Origin: Setomelanomma holmii
Taxonomy: Eukaryota > Ascomycota > Dothideomycetes > Pleosporales > Phaeosphaeriaceae
Length of the DNA: 64,000 nucleotides
Assembly: GCA_010015745.1 (NCBI GenBank)
Contig: ML978163.1
Location: 310,001-374,000, forward strand
Direction of reading: 5' to 3'
Part shown: positions 19,282 through 30,806 of the stretch, piece by piece
How positions within the stretch are numbered: position 1 is the stretch's first letter
Layout: each line of letters opens with the position of its first letter
Notes under the pieces: model-generated
Database searches by the model: none
What the model was told of the DNA's origin: nothing
Seen by the model: the letters and a program-made list of their open reading frames with translations, nothing else
Translations under genes and position numbers: made by a program

Positions 19282-22200
19282 ATGTCTGCGAGTATCGAGA
19301 TCTTGACGACGCCCACTGCGGACACAGAAGGTACCACGCTCATCCTGCGGACGCCTAGCAAGAATTATGTCTTTGGTAGCCAGGCGGAAGGTACTCAGCG
19401 CGCATTGGTGCAGCAGGGCACGCGGTTATTGAAGGCACAAGACTTCTTCTTGACAGGCAAGGTGGAATGGAAGAATACTGGCGGCTTCGTGGGCTTGATG
19501 CTCACACTGGCCGATGCAAGCTCGAGCTCATATGAGACGTCTATGGAAGCAGTTCTCAAGGCTCGGGAGAAGGGGCGCACAGTCGACGATCCACCACGGC
19601 CGCACTTCAACATATATGGGCCACCAAATCTGAAGCACATGCTAGGCACTTGTCGCAGGTTCATCTTCCGAAAGGGAGTTCCAATTCATGCCACCGAGTA
19701 CTCAAACCGAACGCCGCCAAAAACTGACGATGGTGCCATATCTCCTAGCTGGCAGGACCCGAGCATACAGGTTTGGGCTCTTGCCATCTCGCCGCTTTCC
19801 AGGCAGCACGATGCACACGCCGAGGCTGAGCTTGAGGCGCGCAGACAGGCTTTTGACACAAGGCTGAATGCATTCGAGGACCACCAGGCGCCAGAAATTG
19901 AGACGCCAGAGGCACGAGAGCAACGCTATGACAGCATTCGAACGGCTACCTTGAAGCATATGTTCGATTCTAATTGGAGCTTCGATACGCTTGTCGAGAG
20001 ACACATATCGGAGGTTCAAATGCCAGCCGCGATATTCGTGCGTGATCCGGAAACACACGGCTATAAGCCCTATATGGGCCCAAAACCCGGCGGTTTGGAA
20101 CCACTACCAGACATTACTGTCTTTACTCGGACACCATGGCCAGGTGCGAACATATTGGCTCTTCCGCCAACAAATCCTGCACCAGAATGCATCTCCTACA
20201 TTGTGCGCATGCTTCCGGCTCGCGGCAAGTTCGATGTCGCGCGAGCCAAGGAGCTAGGAGTGAAGCCAGGACCTGACTTCAGCAAGTTGACAAAAGGCCA
20301 GTCTGTGCAGAACAAGGACGGCGAATGGGTGACACCAGAGCAAGTCCTTGGAGCAGATAAACCCGGTCAAGGCATCGCCATCCTCGATGTGCCGTCTATC
20401 GACTACTTGGATGCGATCGTCGAGCGTGAGGAGCTGTCTTCCTCGCAAGTCATGAGTGGCATCCAAGCTATTGTTTGGGTCCTCGGTCCTGGAGTATCAA
20501 GCCACTCTCGTTTCGCTACGTTCATCGGCAAGCATAGCAATTTGCAACACGTCATTTCTTCGAAGGATGTATCTCCGAATCGCGTGACCTACGATTCTGT
20601 CGCAGGACAAGCGACTCGTTTAGGACAAATTGATTCCTCGAGGTACTCTGTGCCCGTATTTGACAATACTTCTGTTCCTCAGAAGACTATCCTGGATCTG
20701 GCGCCTATCCCAGCAACGCGTCCATCACAGAACATAATCTCAGCTGACAGAGGTATGAGCTTCATCTTGATGCCGACATTCGCAACCAAAGTAGAAACGA
20801 AGTCGTCGTTGTTTGGTCCTGGCGCTGTCCAGAGCGCGACAGATGCAGAGGTCCTGCGACTAGCTGAAGCAGCTCGGCAAGCCGTGCAAGATGATCGGCC
20901 AAAACTACAGGCGTGGAGGCAACTTCTTGCCCGTCCCGACACCGAGGTCACCACCCTTGGCACTGGCTCCGCCTTGCCTTCGAAGTATCGCAATGTGTCT
21001 GCCACTCTGGTAAGAGTGCCTGACATAGGCAACTATCTGTTGGACTGTGGAGAAAACACATTGGGACAGCTGTCGAGGCTGTTCGCTCCAGAAGAGCTTG
21101 CGGATATCATAAGAGATCTGCGCGTCATATGGATCAGCCATCTGCATGCAGATCATCACCTTGGCACCGCTGGTGTGATTCGTGCATGGTACCAGCTCGT
21201 GCATGGTGGTCTATCCAGTCATCGCAAGCTCGATGCTTCAGCATTAGTCTCTGAGCCTGGCGAGCGCGGACTTGCGATCATCTCGCACAGCGGCATGTTA
21301 CAGTGGCTATACGAGTATTCATCGGTTGAGGACTTTGGCTACAGTCGTATTGTACCTCTCGAGATATCCGCCAACGAGGCTGGGCACTCTTCGGCACTAA
21401 ACATCCTCAATTCATTCAACATCGAAGCAAGTAATGACACATTCATTCGCAGAGAGCTTTATCAGAAACTATTCGGTTTCGCAGACATACAATCTGCTCG
21501 AGTGCAGCATTGCCACGGCGCCATGGCAGTATCCGTGACGTTCCCACGATCGCTGTCTGACCCTGCCAACGTCAAACCCCTGAAAGTCAGCTATTCCGGC
21601 GATTGCAGACCGAGTTACCATTTTGGAAAGATTGGCAGGGACAGCACCGTGCTTATCCACGAAGCGACCTTTGACGACGAACTTCAAGGCGATGCAAAGG
21701 CGAAGAAGCACTCGACGACCTCAGAAGCTCTAGGCGTCGGTGCTCATATGGATGCCAAGGCTGTCGTGCTCACCCATTTCAGCCAGCGATATCAGAAAAT
21801 ACCTGTACTGCAGACCGTGACAGGTGGCGAGACGGAAGATTCGTTACTCGACCCAAAGATCACAGCAGAAGAGGCGAACGATGGCATGGACGTCGATCCT
21901 GCCGAAGACAACGCAGACAACATGGACATGCACCCAACCACCAAGCCTACAACTACCTCCACCGAGCCCAAGGTCCCTACGCTTCAATGCCACGGCTCGT
22001 CAACCCTACACGAACACGAGCGCGTCATCGAGATCCGCAACGCCAACATGAAAGTCGCAATCGCATTCGACTACATGCGCGTCAAGATTGGCGAGATCGC
22101 CGAGCTAGAAAAGTTCAACGATGCTCTGAACGAGCTGTTGATCAAGGATGAAAAGGAGGAAGATGCTGCGGTCGAGGGCGATGGTAGTAGTATCAATGCG

Positions 22201-22332
22201 AATGGGAAGAAGACTAGTGGGGATGAGGCGGGTGGGTCGAGTAAGAAGAAGCAAAAGCAGAAGGAGAAAGGTGGTGGTGGTGGGGAGAGGAATGGGACGC
22301 CGAAAAAGGCGAAGTCCAAGAGGAATAATTGA
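19282..22332 (+). CDS. TRZ1: tRNase Z, long form (tRNA 3'-end endonuclease)
   Basis: Single exon, 1016 residues from the first ATG at 19282. The long form has two metallo-beta-lactamase halves. The N-terminal half is degenerate and starts IEILTTPTADTEGTTLILR. The C-terminal half is active: TLGTGSALPSKYRNVS, LLDCGENTLGQL, then the zinc motif SHLHADHHLGT at about residue 618-628, VSYSGDCRPS, HEATFDD and LTHFSQRY. The enzyme cleaves 3' trailers from pre-tRNAs in nucleus and mitochondria. The C-terminus is a Lys-rich tail (SSKKKQKQKEK, PKKAKSKRNN) suited to nuclear import. Length fits ELAC2/Trz1 proteins. See the separate entry for the ATG-less extension upstream. Confidence 0.95.
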   Translation: MSASIEILTTPTADTEGTTLILRTPSKNYVFGSQAEGTQRALVQQGTRLLKAQDFFLTGKVEWKNTGGFVGLMLTLADASSSSYETSMEAVLKAREKGRTVDDPPRPHFNIYGPPNLKHMLGTCRRFIFRKGVPIHATEYSNRTPPKTDDGAISPSWQDPSIQVWALAISPLSRQHDAHAEAELEARRQAFDTRLNAFEDHQAPEIETPEAREQRYDSIRTATLKHMFDSNWSFDTLVERHISEVQMPAAIFVRDPETHGYKPYMGPKPGGLEPLPDITVFTRTPWPGANILALPPTNPAPECISYIVRMLPARGKFDVARAKELGVKPGPDFSKLTKGQSVQNKDGEWVTPEQVLGADKPGQGIAILDVPSIDYLDAIVEREELSSSQVMSGIQAIVWVLGPGVSSHSRFATFIGKHSNLQHVISSKDVSPNRVTYDSVAGQATRLGQIDSSRYSVPVFDNTSVPQKTILDLAPIPATRPSQNIISADRGMSFILMPTFATKVETKSSLFGPGAVQSATDAEVLRLAEAARQAVQDDRPKLQAWRQLLARPDTEVTTLGTGSALPSKYRNVSATLVRVPDIGNYLLDCGENTLGQLSRLFAPEELADIIRDLRVIWISHLHADHHLGTAGVIRAWYQLVHGGLSSHRKLDASALVSEPGERGLAIISHSGMLQWLYEYSSVEDFGYSRIVPLEISANEAGHSSALNILNSFNIEASNDTFIRRELYQKLFGFADIQSARVQHCHGAMAVSVTFPRSLSDPANVKPLKVSYSGDCRPSYHFGKIGRDSTVLIHEATFDDELQGDAKAKKHSTTSEALGVGAHMDAKAVVLTHFSQRYQKIPVLQTVTGGETEDSLLDPKITAEEANDGMDVDPAEDNADNMDMHPTTKPTTTSTEPKVPTLQCHGSSTLHEHERVIEIRNANMKVAIAFDYMRVKIGEIAELEKFNDALNELLIKDEKEEDAAVEGDGSSINANGKKTSGDEAGGSSKKKQKQKEKGGGGGERNGTPKKAKSKRNN

Positions 22333-25300
22333 GCAGGGGAAATGCATGATGGAACACGAGAAAAGGTACGGACGCGATTGCATTTCGACACGAGATGCAG
22401 CTACGAGACATGAATCCACATCTTGCACTTCAGTCGAACATCCATGTGCGGCTTCATCGGTGCACGTCTCGCGAGGTTTCATGTTTGTGCATAGTCCCAA
22501 CACGTCTTCACGCCGATTCTTGGTCCATTCAAGATGTATTCACAAACGCCAGCCAGCCTAGACATGCGGGACTCGATCATGATTTTCGAGAGTGACACCG
22601 CACATTCACGCAATCGACAGCGATTTTGATATTACGGTCAGGTTCCTGGAGCGTAATGAAGCTGGTCAGAAGGCGCATTGTGTACGTGAGGTCGGATATT
22701 TTGGACATCTTTCAACTGATTCTTGATTTTTGAACGGGTTGATTTCAGAGGCATTTGAGCAACTCGGTCATGAGTCGATGTTGCAATGGCGATTATAGAG
22801 ATGTCGTTTATGCTTGCGGGATTCGGATTCCGAAGAGAAGAAACAGAACATTAAGAATGCGTTGTGTCTTTTTGGCGAGCGGGTGGGAACGCCCAGAACG
22901 CACATCGCATTTACATTGTTTTCTTTTGAATAAGAAAAGGGCCGAAGGCATCAGTCGAAAATCTCTTCAACTTGGAGATTGGTGAGTGAAGATGTGAAGG
23001 TAAATACTCAGGAACCTTTGGAGTTTTATGTGCTCGAACGACCGGACGAAGAGTCATCGACAGCTTTGGCAAACACTTTTAGACCGATGAAAAAGCAACA
23101 GATTCCTACGACCAGCTCTTGTGCGTTTTGCGTAAGAATATCGTGATTCGAGACCGGAAGGAGAGTCATGACTGCATCTCCGCGGTCTTTTGGAAGCTCT
23201 CAGCAAGAAACAGGTTGTTGAACGGCAAGGCCTGGAAGACCTTAGGCGGTAACTATAGGGCTGGTCTTGCAAGCAGAAGTGAGGCTCAAAGCATAGAAAG
23301 TAGACTTGAGCAATTTCGGGAAAGACCAGGGCAAGGACATTGCATGGACTGAGATGGCCTTGTGGTCAACCAGGACAGACCGCCGAACTGGGACATGGCA
23401 GCTTAATGGATACATCTCGAGGCCGGAGCAGCACAGACATGTTGATTGCCATGGGAGATTTTTGAATGTTGGCCGGATAATTGTTGATTGCAAGTGTAAT
23501 GTCTGAGTCGTGCTATTTATGCTCGGAGCGAGAGGGCAAGCTAGAAACACCAGCTTCACACGGCGCCGTACAAGAAGCATTCGCTGGCTCGTTCTGTGTT
23601 CCCAGGAGTATGGCGGGTCGGACGCGCAGAACATCGATCACTGGAAATCCAATTTCGAGAACGAGGCGGCAGGACCATGGCATGTTCCACTGCTGCTTTT
23701 GCGACCAGAGGATACGGTAGAGATGTGATGAAGCAAAATGCTCGGAAGGTCCGGTATTTATGTTCTGGATACAAATGCCGAGAAGCCATCGATTGCCTGG
23801 ATTGGTGTTTCTGGCAAGGTCCAATCCAAACGATCATGCCAATGTGGATCTGTGATTCCGAAACAATTGTTCTCAATCTCAGCGCGAGAGCGACATACAC
23901 AAAAAAACGCCCAGTGATTGTATGGACGTGAGGAAGCGGCGAAAACATGAATCGAAAGCTTTCCTCGCAAGGTTTTAAGTAGAAGATGTGGTTATGGAGG
24001 CAAAGAAGAATCAAGACATCAAGCGTGCTAACTGGAGTTCATGCTCTAAGCAGGACAGAGCGCGCAGCACCGGAACGGAGTTTTTGATAGAGGTTTTGGA
24101 ACCAGAGCAACGAACACATAATGCCACCGTAATGGTTTGGGACAGTGCCTCAAAAGATTACTGGCATCTTGCAACCGGTAATCATTGCGCATGGACGGTC
24201 TAAGTTTGTGGAAGATAGGCTAGTGGATCATGCGCTGAGGGTATCTGGCTTTTGGTCGACGGTCAACAACGAGGGCAAACATGCGGGCAGTCACGGTAGC
24301 ATACCGGGTGCTGAAGAGCTGCAGTGGACACTATTCGTTGGTAAGTGTCCTTCGATACAGACGGAAATTAACAGGAGAGACACAGCTACTTGTCCCGCGA
24401 ATCTTTTGAAGCCCAGACAGCGAAGTCATAACGGGTCAGGGACTCAGTATTTGGAGAAACGGTGAGCGAAATATAAGGCAGGGTGCTTGAAAACTCGAGG
24501 GCACGTATGTTGAAAGAATTGGCAGAAAGAACATTTGCAGCGTTTACGAACAATTTTGGCGAAAAGAAGGGACGCGAGCGTGATTTGGCTGATTGGTAAT
24601 TTTTAAAAAGTCGTTGGTGATTCAAGACCGGCACCGGTACACATGACCCATCAGGCATCCACTTTCGGAGGCAAGTGGACAGGAAGAAGAGTGCATTGTT
24701 CTTACGTAAATCTTTGTATTGATATCGGTACGCCGAGAAGTACTCACGTCATGTAGTCTGCGTCCAGATTGTTGTGGAGGATGGAAAGAGCAGAACGGCG
24801 GCATGAGAGTGCCATCATTGCCATTTCGAGACGGGCAGAACGCAGCGCAGGACCGAAATATAGCACATTAGAGACGCTTTCTTGAACGAAGAGCAGGGAA
24901 GATATGCAATCCTAGTTTCGCATTCTTCGATTTTGCATCAGAACAAAGGCAGTGCAGGTACGAAGTTTGCCTGATTATGTCTGTGGAAGTAGGAAAGGGG
25001 CAGCGAAGCCATAGTATGCTCAGAGTCTTGTTTGAGGTTGATATAGGTTGGCGAGCCAGATGAAAAGACATGTAGGGACGCCTCCGGTATTTCGTGAAGA
25101 CTATGGTGGAGGAAGTCATCAAGTCATTCACTCGAGAATACGGATATGTATATATCACAGAACAAAATGGAAGAATTGCAGCCATCAATTTTCAGCTTGG
25201 TCATTTTGATAAGACAAGGTGGCGAATGAACAACAATCACGGTCTTTCGCCGTAATCAAATCTCAATGTATGTGTTTAATTTGCGCTGGAGGACAACGAC

Positions 25301-27558
25301 ACGTGGTGACCACTAATATGATTCGGGAAAGAGAACCGAACGCATACACCAGATGATCACAGGGTCTTCGACCACATTAGACTGCCTCTCGCAACAAGCA
25401 ATCTATGCATCTTGCGCCAGGACAACTTGGTAAATCCGATAACTGTCGAGGATACTAGGGGAAATTCATAACTCGGGGGCAATGTATACCCAGCTCAGGG
25501 CAAACGGCTAGTGCTTCGGGTCGTCGCGGTGTGTTCTGCAGGAATGTCAATGTCATGATACACCTTGCTGCACAGTTTCAGGATTTTTGTAAGCACATTC
25601 AACGCGGTCTCTTGCAACAGCAAGGGCAGCCGATTCATGATAACTCTGGGTGGGACTTTTATAAAGCGCTGGCGGGAACGCAGCCTGACCGGAATCACTA
25701 GAGAAGATGGCCGTGCTAAAGTCTTTATATTCTGGGAGATGGCAGCAGCGAAAGCATCGGCACCATCTGTGATATTTTTGTAGTCCCTTCAAATGCTCGA
25801 CATCGTCGGCCTTTCTATTAAATATGAAGCGGAGCAAGACGCTGGACCAATGAAGACTTTTTAGAATGCGCAGGAAAGAATGGCCAAGCCATCATGTGAT
25901 TGTGGATTTCTGCTTCTGGCCATGAAGATCAGTTTTTGATGATGTTCCCGAAGGGAACACTGAAAGCACGAGGATTATATCTACGCGCTGATATGCAAGT
26001 ATGAGTAGCCAAAAGTCATCGTACTATGCAGTGACCACTGCGCGGCTGAAAGGCCCAATGGGCATGGACCACTAGTCGTTGTACTTCAGTTGCTTAATGG
26101 CAAAATCCAGCTTGACTTAGAGAGAAGAATGATCACTGCGACTAGTGAGACTGGAGCAATTACTGTCTCAGGCTCATAGCTCTCCGTGATGCGTCTTTGA
26201 ATTGAAGTACCTTCACGCGTCTTGAGAAAGATTAGATTGAGTGGCCTTATGTATCGGACGATGTGAGCACCCACAGTGCAGTTCAAGGTGACGGTGTCCA
26301 TGCTTTATCTCGTGAACTTGAAGGACAACACAAGAGCGGAACCATGTAAGGATTCCGTATGGATTTCGATACGCATTGGCTGTGAAGTTAATATTGGAGA
26401 ATGAAGTATAAACTCGTCGGAAGTATCTATAGAGGTCGTGCGCACATATGACCTGAAGGCAATCGTATTTTGGAGGTTGTAATTATCACTACCAGATTGT
26501 TGACGACGCCAGACGATTTGGCGTGTTCTTTAGTATATGGCATCTGGACGTTATCATGTCGTCAGCTTTTCCGACCCGCAGGACGAGACATGATCCGTCA
26601 TACAAGCACTTTTGGTCGAAGCACGAGCATGCTTGCATTGCGCTCGTGTAACTATCTTCAAAAGTCATTGATACCTGATATAATTATTTGCCGCGGAACA
26701 AGCACAAACATAAGGAAGCGGTCTTCCGGACTTCGGAAGGTCGAAAAGACATTATTCTTATCTCGGTACACTTCCGCGTGGCGTGAAAAGGCATACGTTG
26801 AGTTGCTCAGCAATTTTGTAATTGAAAGTGCAGGTGCTAATAGCGACTTGTCATGATAGTGGGGTCATATAATTCTGATCCCGTAGAGTGAAGCATCGTA
26901 AGCATGGCGGCATGGACAGCACATTTCTGGACCATAGACCGTGATGATCGGCTTCTTTGAACGGACGCGAAAGCAAGTATCTCTGCGGAAGAGAAGCAGA
27001 GGAACGCGTCGGGGACTACTTATATATCCCCAAAAAGACGAAAAGTACAGCCGTACAAAAATGAAGCTACAGAGCGCAGTAAAACATGCATATATAGTTT
27101 TCAGCCAGCTTCAATTCGCGTCTTTGTGCTTCACCCGAGCTGGCGCGACATCGACTGGCACTTCAGTGCAGTTCGGAAGGCAATTGGAAGCAAATTATAA
27201 TTCTGATGAATTTAGTGAAGCACGTGATGGTCAGAAAAAAGAGCGATCGATTCAATTGTTCGAGAGAAAGTCGCTAACGTGTCTCCAAACATCAAATGCC
27301 ATGTCGGAAATGTCGGCAGAATAAGGCCTAGGATCATCGACCTCGGTTTGAGAGCAATAACTTCCTGGCACGATCGAAGGGTATTTTCGTAGCTTGAGTC
27401 TACCTAGATATGCTTCGTCCTCCTCAAGTCGACTGCTCTTGAGCTCCGCAATAGGGAGCACGGCTCATCTAGTGCATTGACGCCCTGCGCGTCTTGGATG
27501 ATGCCTGCAGCATTCCTGTACTGCAGAATGAAGATCGCAAGAATTGCAAATGCCAGAC
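22333..27558. other. Gene-poor stretch of about 5 kb, probably decayed sequence
   Basis: No open frame exceeds about 150 codons and none shows a family motif. By eye it is richer in A and T than its flanks. A 15-base near-match (23143-23157 and 24617-24631, one mismatch) continues on the minus strand as two peptide-like stretches alignable at scattered positions (PVSNHD.. and PVLNHQ..), suggesting an old duplication. No LTR, inverted repeat, reverse transcriptase or transposase motif was recognised. A short open frame at 27061 is listed separately. Confidence 0.5.
27061..27324 (+). CDS. Possible small secreted protein
   Basis: An 87-codon open frame whose ATG at 27061 has a good A-rich context (aaaaATGAAG) and a TATATAT 40 bases upstream. 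It begins MKLQSAVKHAYIVFSQLQFA, a weak signal-peptide-like start, then a charged, Gln/Ser-rich body with no cysteine pattern. It lies in the gene-poor stretch, where effector-like genes often sit in plant-associated fungi. The same frame has an earlier ATG at 26944. It may be chance; nothing but position and start context supports it. Confidence 0.2.
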   Translation: MKLQSAVKHAYIVFSQLQFASLCFTRAGATSTGTSVQFGRQLEANYNSDEFSEARDGQKKERSIQLFERKSLTCLQTSNAMSEMSAE

Positions 27559-27712
27559 TTAGGCAAATGGATTTGCCGTCATCCCGGAAGATCTCATTAG
27601 ATCAGAATGACCACTGAAGTGCGGCGGCACATCAAGGGGCGCGAGACCATCGCAATCCTGCAAATTATTACGCATATGCTCAAGCACCTTGATCCCTGTA
27701 AATATGGACGAT

Positions 27713-28865
27713 TCACGAAGGATAGACGGAGCTTACCTCGAGGTTCTTCAGCCTACGTGGTGTTCGCTTGATCTTGCGAATCTCCGCATCCTTCATCTGG
27801 AGCCATTCTTCTGCTGTGCCATTGAAGTAATAATTAAGCTGCTCCGCTGTCTCATATTGCAACTTGGGTCCGTCACTGTCGTTGTCAGTGGCGATGGCTT
27901 GTTCCCGCCATCGCACGGTAAAGAAGCGGTAGCCAAGCACCTTGATCTTGACACCTTCTGCAACGAGAGCATGGTACACCGGCCTAATAAGTTCCAAGAT
28001 ATGAAACAAGTGCCGACTGAACTGCAGATTGCGGTCGATGTAGATCACAATCTCAAAGTCCTCACGAACTGGTAGAGTCAAGAGACTTTCCATGTTCTCT
28101 CGGAGATCATCATACGCAAGGTCTCTGAACGTCCACTCGACATTGATCGTGAGTACGCGGAGAATATCGATTGGGCGAAATTCCATTCGGCCGAATTGGT
28201 CTATCTCCAGAAAGTGGTTGATAGCACGATAGTGCACTTCTGCCTGTGACACCATACGAAAGAAGTATGTCAAAGCCTCTTTCGCAAAGTGCTCGCCGAT
28301 GTATGTCGGTTCCGTGAAGAAAGGGCCGGGGAGAATCCAATTGTTTAGCTCGCCAGATTCGTGCAAGCTGTGGTAGGACCGTCCAATCAAGTCATCCAAT
28401 CGCTTTCTGGTCTCCTCGTCCCAGAGCGCATCGTAGATCTGATCGCGAAGTTCCTGCGGTAAGCTTGCGTGAACAGCCGCTGCAAACGGCGGACACATGA
28501 TGAGAGCGCATTCTTGCGCCGACTGCATCAGAAGCCTGTATCTGGTCAGTAGACGTGAGCACTAAATAGCACAGTGCTTACTCGTCTTTGATCTGGATTT
28601 CATTCGAGAGCTGATCCATATATTGTTCCTCACTTTGCAGCTCCTTTCGTCTAACGAAAGTTGACTCATATTGGTCTTGCGCATCGTCCTCCTCGGAGTC
28701 ATAATGGGTGTCTAGATGTTCCAATGCCTCGTCAAGTGCAACGAGCTCACTAAGCCATGCGTCTCTCCTACATTTGTCAGTTAAGTCTCAAGAACGCGTT
28801 GGTCAAGGCGCGCACTCTTCTCTAATCTCAGCGACCCGAACAGATGGCCTGGTGTCCATTAGCAT
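27713..28865 (-). CDS. Unknown protein with coiled-coil head and F-box-like motif
   Basis: Exons 28865-28816, 28767-28582 and 28535-27713 join in phase to 352 residues. The head is acidic and helical (AEIREERDAWLSELVALDEA, then HYDSEEDDAQDQYES). It is followed by the degenerate F-box-like start of many Dothideomycete proteins (ASLPQELRDQIYDALWDEET) and a roughly 200-residue body (EFRPIDILRVLTINVEW, REDFEIVIYIDRNLQF, RPVYHALVAEGVKIKVLGYR). A GTAAGC donor at 27736 with an acceptor before 27657 offers an alternative 3' end with stop at 27559 (377 residues); its 79-base intron is typical, so that ending may be the true one. Function unknown. Confidence 0.7.
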
Positions 28866-28894
28866 GGTTCAATGCTACCGCGTGCATTCGAGTT

Positions 28895-29968
28895 CTACTC
28901 TTTCGCCTTCTTGAAAATATCCAAGACCTTCCCACGCTGTAACGAATCGAGCCCCCAGAACATGGGATCTGTGGCCCATGATCTGATTCTGCCCACGCCC
29001 TCTCCCTTTGACGATGGTGAACTGGGTTGTGGTGAATCGTACTCCATGCTGAGATACCATGTGCGGATTCCAGTCGTGGCAAACGAGAGAGTAAGGTGAG
29101 ATCGGGAGGGTAGGAAAGGCAGTGCAGATCTACCAGATATGGTGCGCTAGTGATGGTGTAGGCATCCACGACCGCGATGTGGGGCAGCTCCAGGCACGAA
29201 TGAGGCGCGCCATTATGTGCGCCATCATGTGTGCCAACATCAAATCTTTCGTAGCGAACCACCCCTCGACTCTTTCGTCGTAACCATCAAACGATCCATG
29301 ATCATCAAAAATTATGGCGAGTAGCGGTGCCAACGATAGAGGATTGTGTAATCCAATCATAAAAGTAACACCATGACTTGGGAAGCTAGAATTAGCGAGA
29401 CTTTGACAAGATACGGCCTGCAATGAGATACCATCGCATGCATCACTAGGCCCATCAACATTATTGGCCTTAGACGGCCGATATACCGATCCATCATCTT
29501 CAGAAACACTGAACCCTTGCAAGAAACCTCCCAGGCTCTCTAGCGTAATGACGATCCGAACTGTGAAGCTTTCTACTGGCCAAACACCACTTCGTATTCC
29601 GAGTTTTCGATCTTGGAACGCAGAAAAGGCCATGCGTTCGACGTCGCCCATATTTTCGAGAGATCGAACTTCAGAGTAGGAGCGGAGGAGGAAAAGAAGT
29701 GTTGCGTTTCTTAGATTCTATATCTTCGAGCCTGACCGGAGACTCACCTGATCCCCATGAACTGTAGTGATACGGATTTTGGGACATCCACCCTGTGCCT
29801 GCGCAGTGAAAAATAGAACTGGATCAAGACAAATATTTCTCGAATGCCTCTCGTTTCCAAATGATAGCCCCAATGTTCGATCAAGCACTCATTCAGAAAC
29901 CCATTCTGACTTTCTGGATGCAATAAGCGACAATCAGACGAGGGGGAAAGATTCTTGGATGACCACAT
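28895..29968 (-). CDS. Unknown three-exon protein upstream of the F-box-like gene
   Basis: Exons 29968-29748, 29709-29134 and 29048-28895 keep one frame across two introns and give 316 residues. The first intron is only 38 bases (GTGAGT...TAAG), at or below the usual lower limit, so this model needs checking. Readable stretches: IEHWGYHLETRGIREIFVLI, SYSEVRSLENMGDVERMAFS, VESFTVRIVITLESLGGFL, PLLAIIFDDHGSFDGYDERV, then a C-terminus with RIRSWATDPMFWGLDSLQRG and LDIFKKAKE. No known domain was recognised. The stop lies 29 bases before the start of the next same-strand gene, so the two could be one mis-split gene. Confidence 0.45.
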
Positions 29969-30806
29969 CGTTCGAAGTACTTTCCAGGAAAGGCAACATG
30001 ACACTGTTGTAGTAGTATTTCGATGCTCTAGTCACCATGGTCTTCGTCGTTCACCATTTTGGATGCCGCGATATACGCAGACGTTGTTGAGGATACAATT
30101 CCACAGAATAGTGAGGAGTATTTAGACACTTCCCCTCTCAGTCATCCAACCTCGAGCCATAGTTTTATGCAACACGTTTCTTGCTTCTCACAGCAAAGGA
30201 CATGCTTTGCTAACATTCCGAATTTTGACACCATGACCCGCTTGCGCTGTTCTCTTGCGCACAGCGCGCCAGGAATAACATCGCATTGGTCAGTGAAGTG
30301 TTTGTTGAATCCTGGAAGCTTCTTTGGTATGATGTGATCGTCCAGCAAATCTTCGAGACGTCGCATGGTTCGAGCTCGGTTTTACCTCAGAGGACTGGTG
30401 CCGGAGAACCAAGACATGTTCGTTGGTTTGGTAGACTCTGGTCTTCTTCCCCACATGATGTACAAGTCTGTCAATTTTGGAAGGTAGTCAGTCGAGTTTT
30501 GTGTTGTCAGGAAGGATTGGACTCAATACATGAACTTATACCTTGAGAAGCGACGAGCGTTTGCGCAATCATGCGCCTTGAGCGCCAAACGTTGCCAAGG
30601 CGCAAACAATTGGGGGAAGGCTACATCCAATCTAGAACGATCAGCGACCGTGAAGAAGAATAAGAATTGTATACAAGATCTGCAACAGAATCGTTGCAAT
30701 AGTCTAGGTGAGCAGAAAGTGATCACCAACCCAAGCCCACCAAGACGCCGATTCTGATATGCTTCTCTGCTCTTTCCCTTCTTCCACTCCAAACACTCCT
30801 CATTCC
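29969..30806. other. Intergenic, nothing recognised
   Basis: Open frames of 60-95 codons on both strands show no family signal. The stretch contains the upstream side of the minus-strand gene at 28895-29968 and the 3' flank of ATG27. Confidence 0.4.

Noticed and set aside
22333..27558. Transposon in the gene-poor stretch
   Set aside because: No terminal repeats, reverse transcriptase, integrase or transposase motifs could be recognised, so only decayed sequence is claimed.
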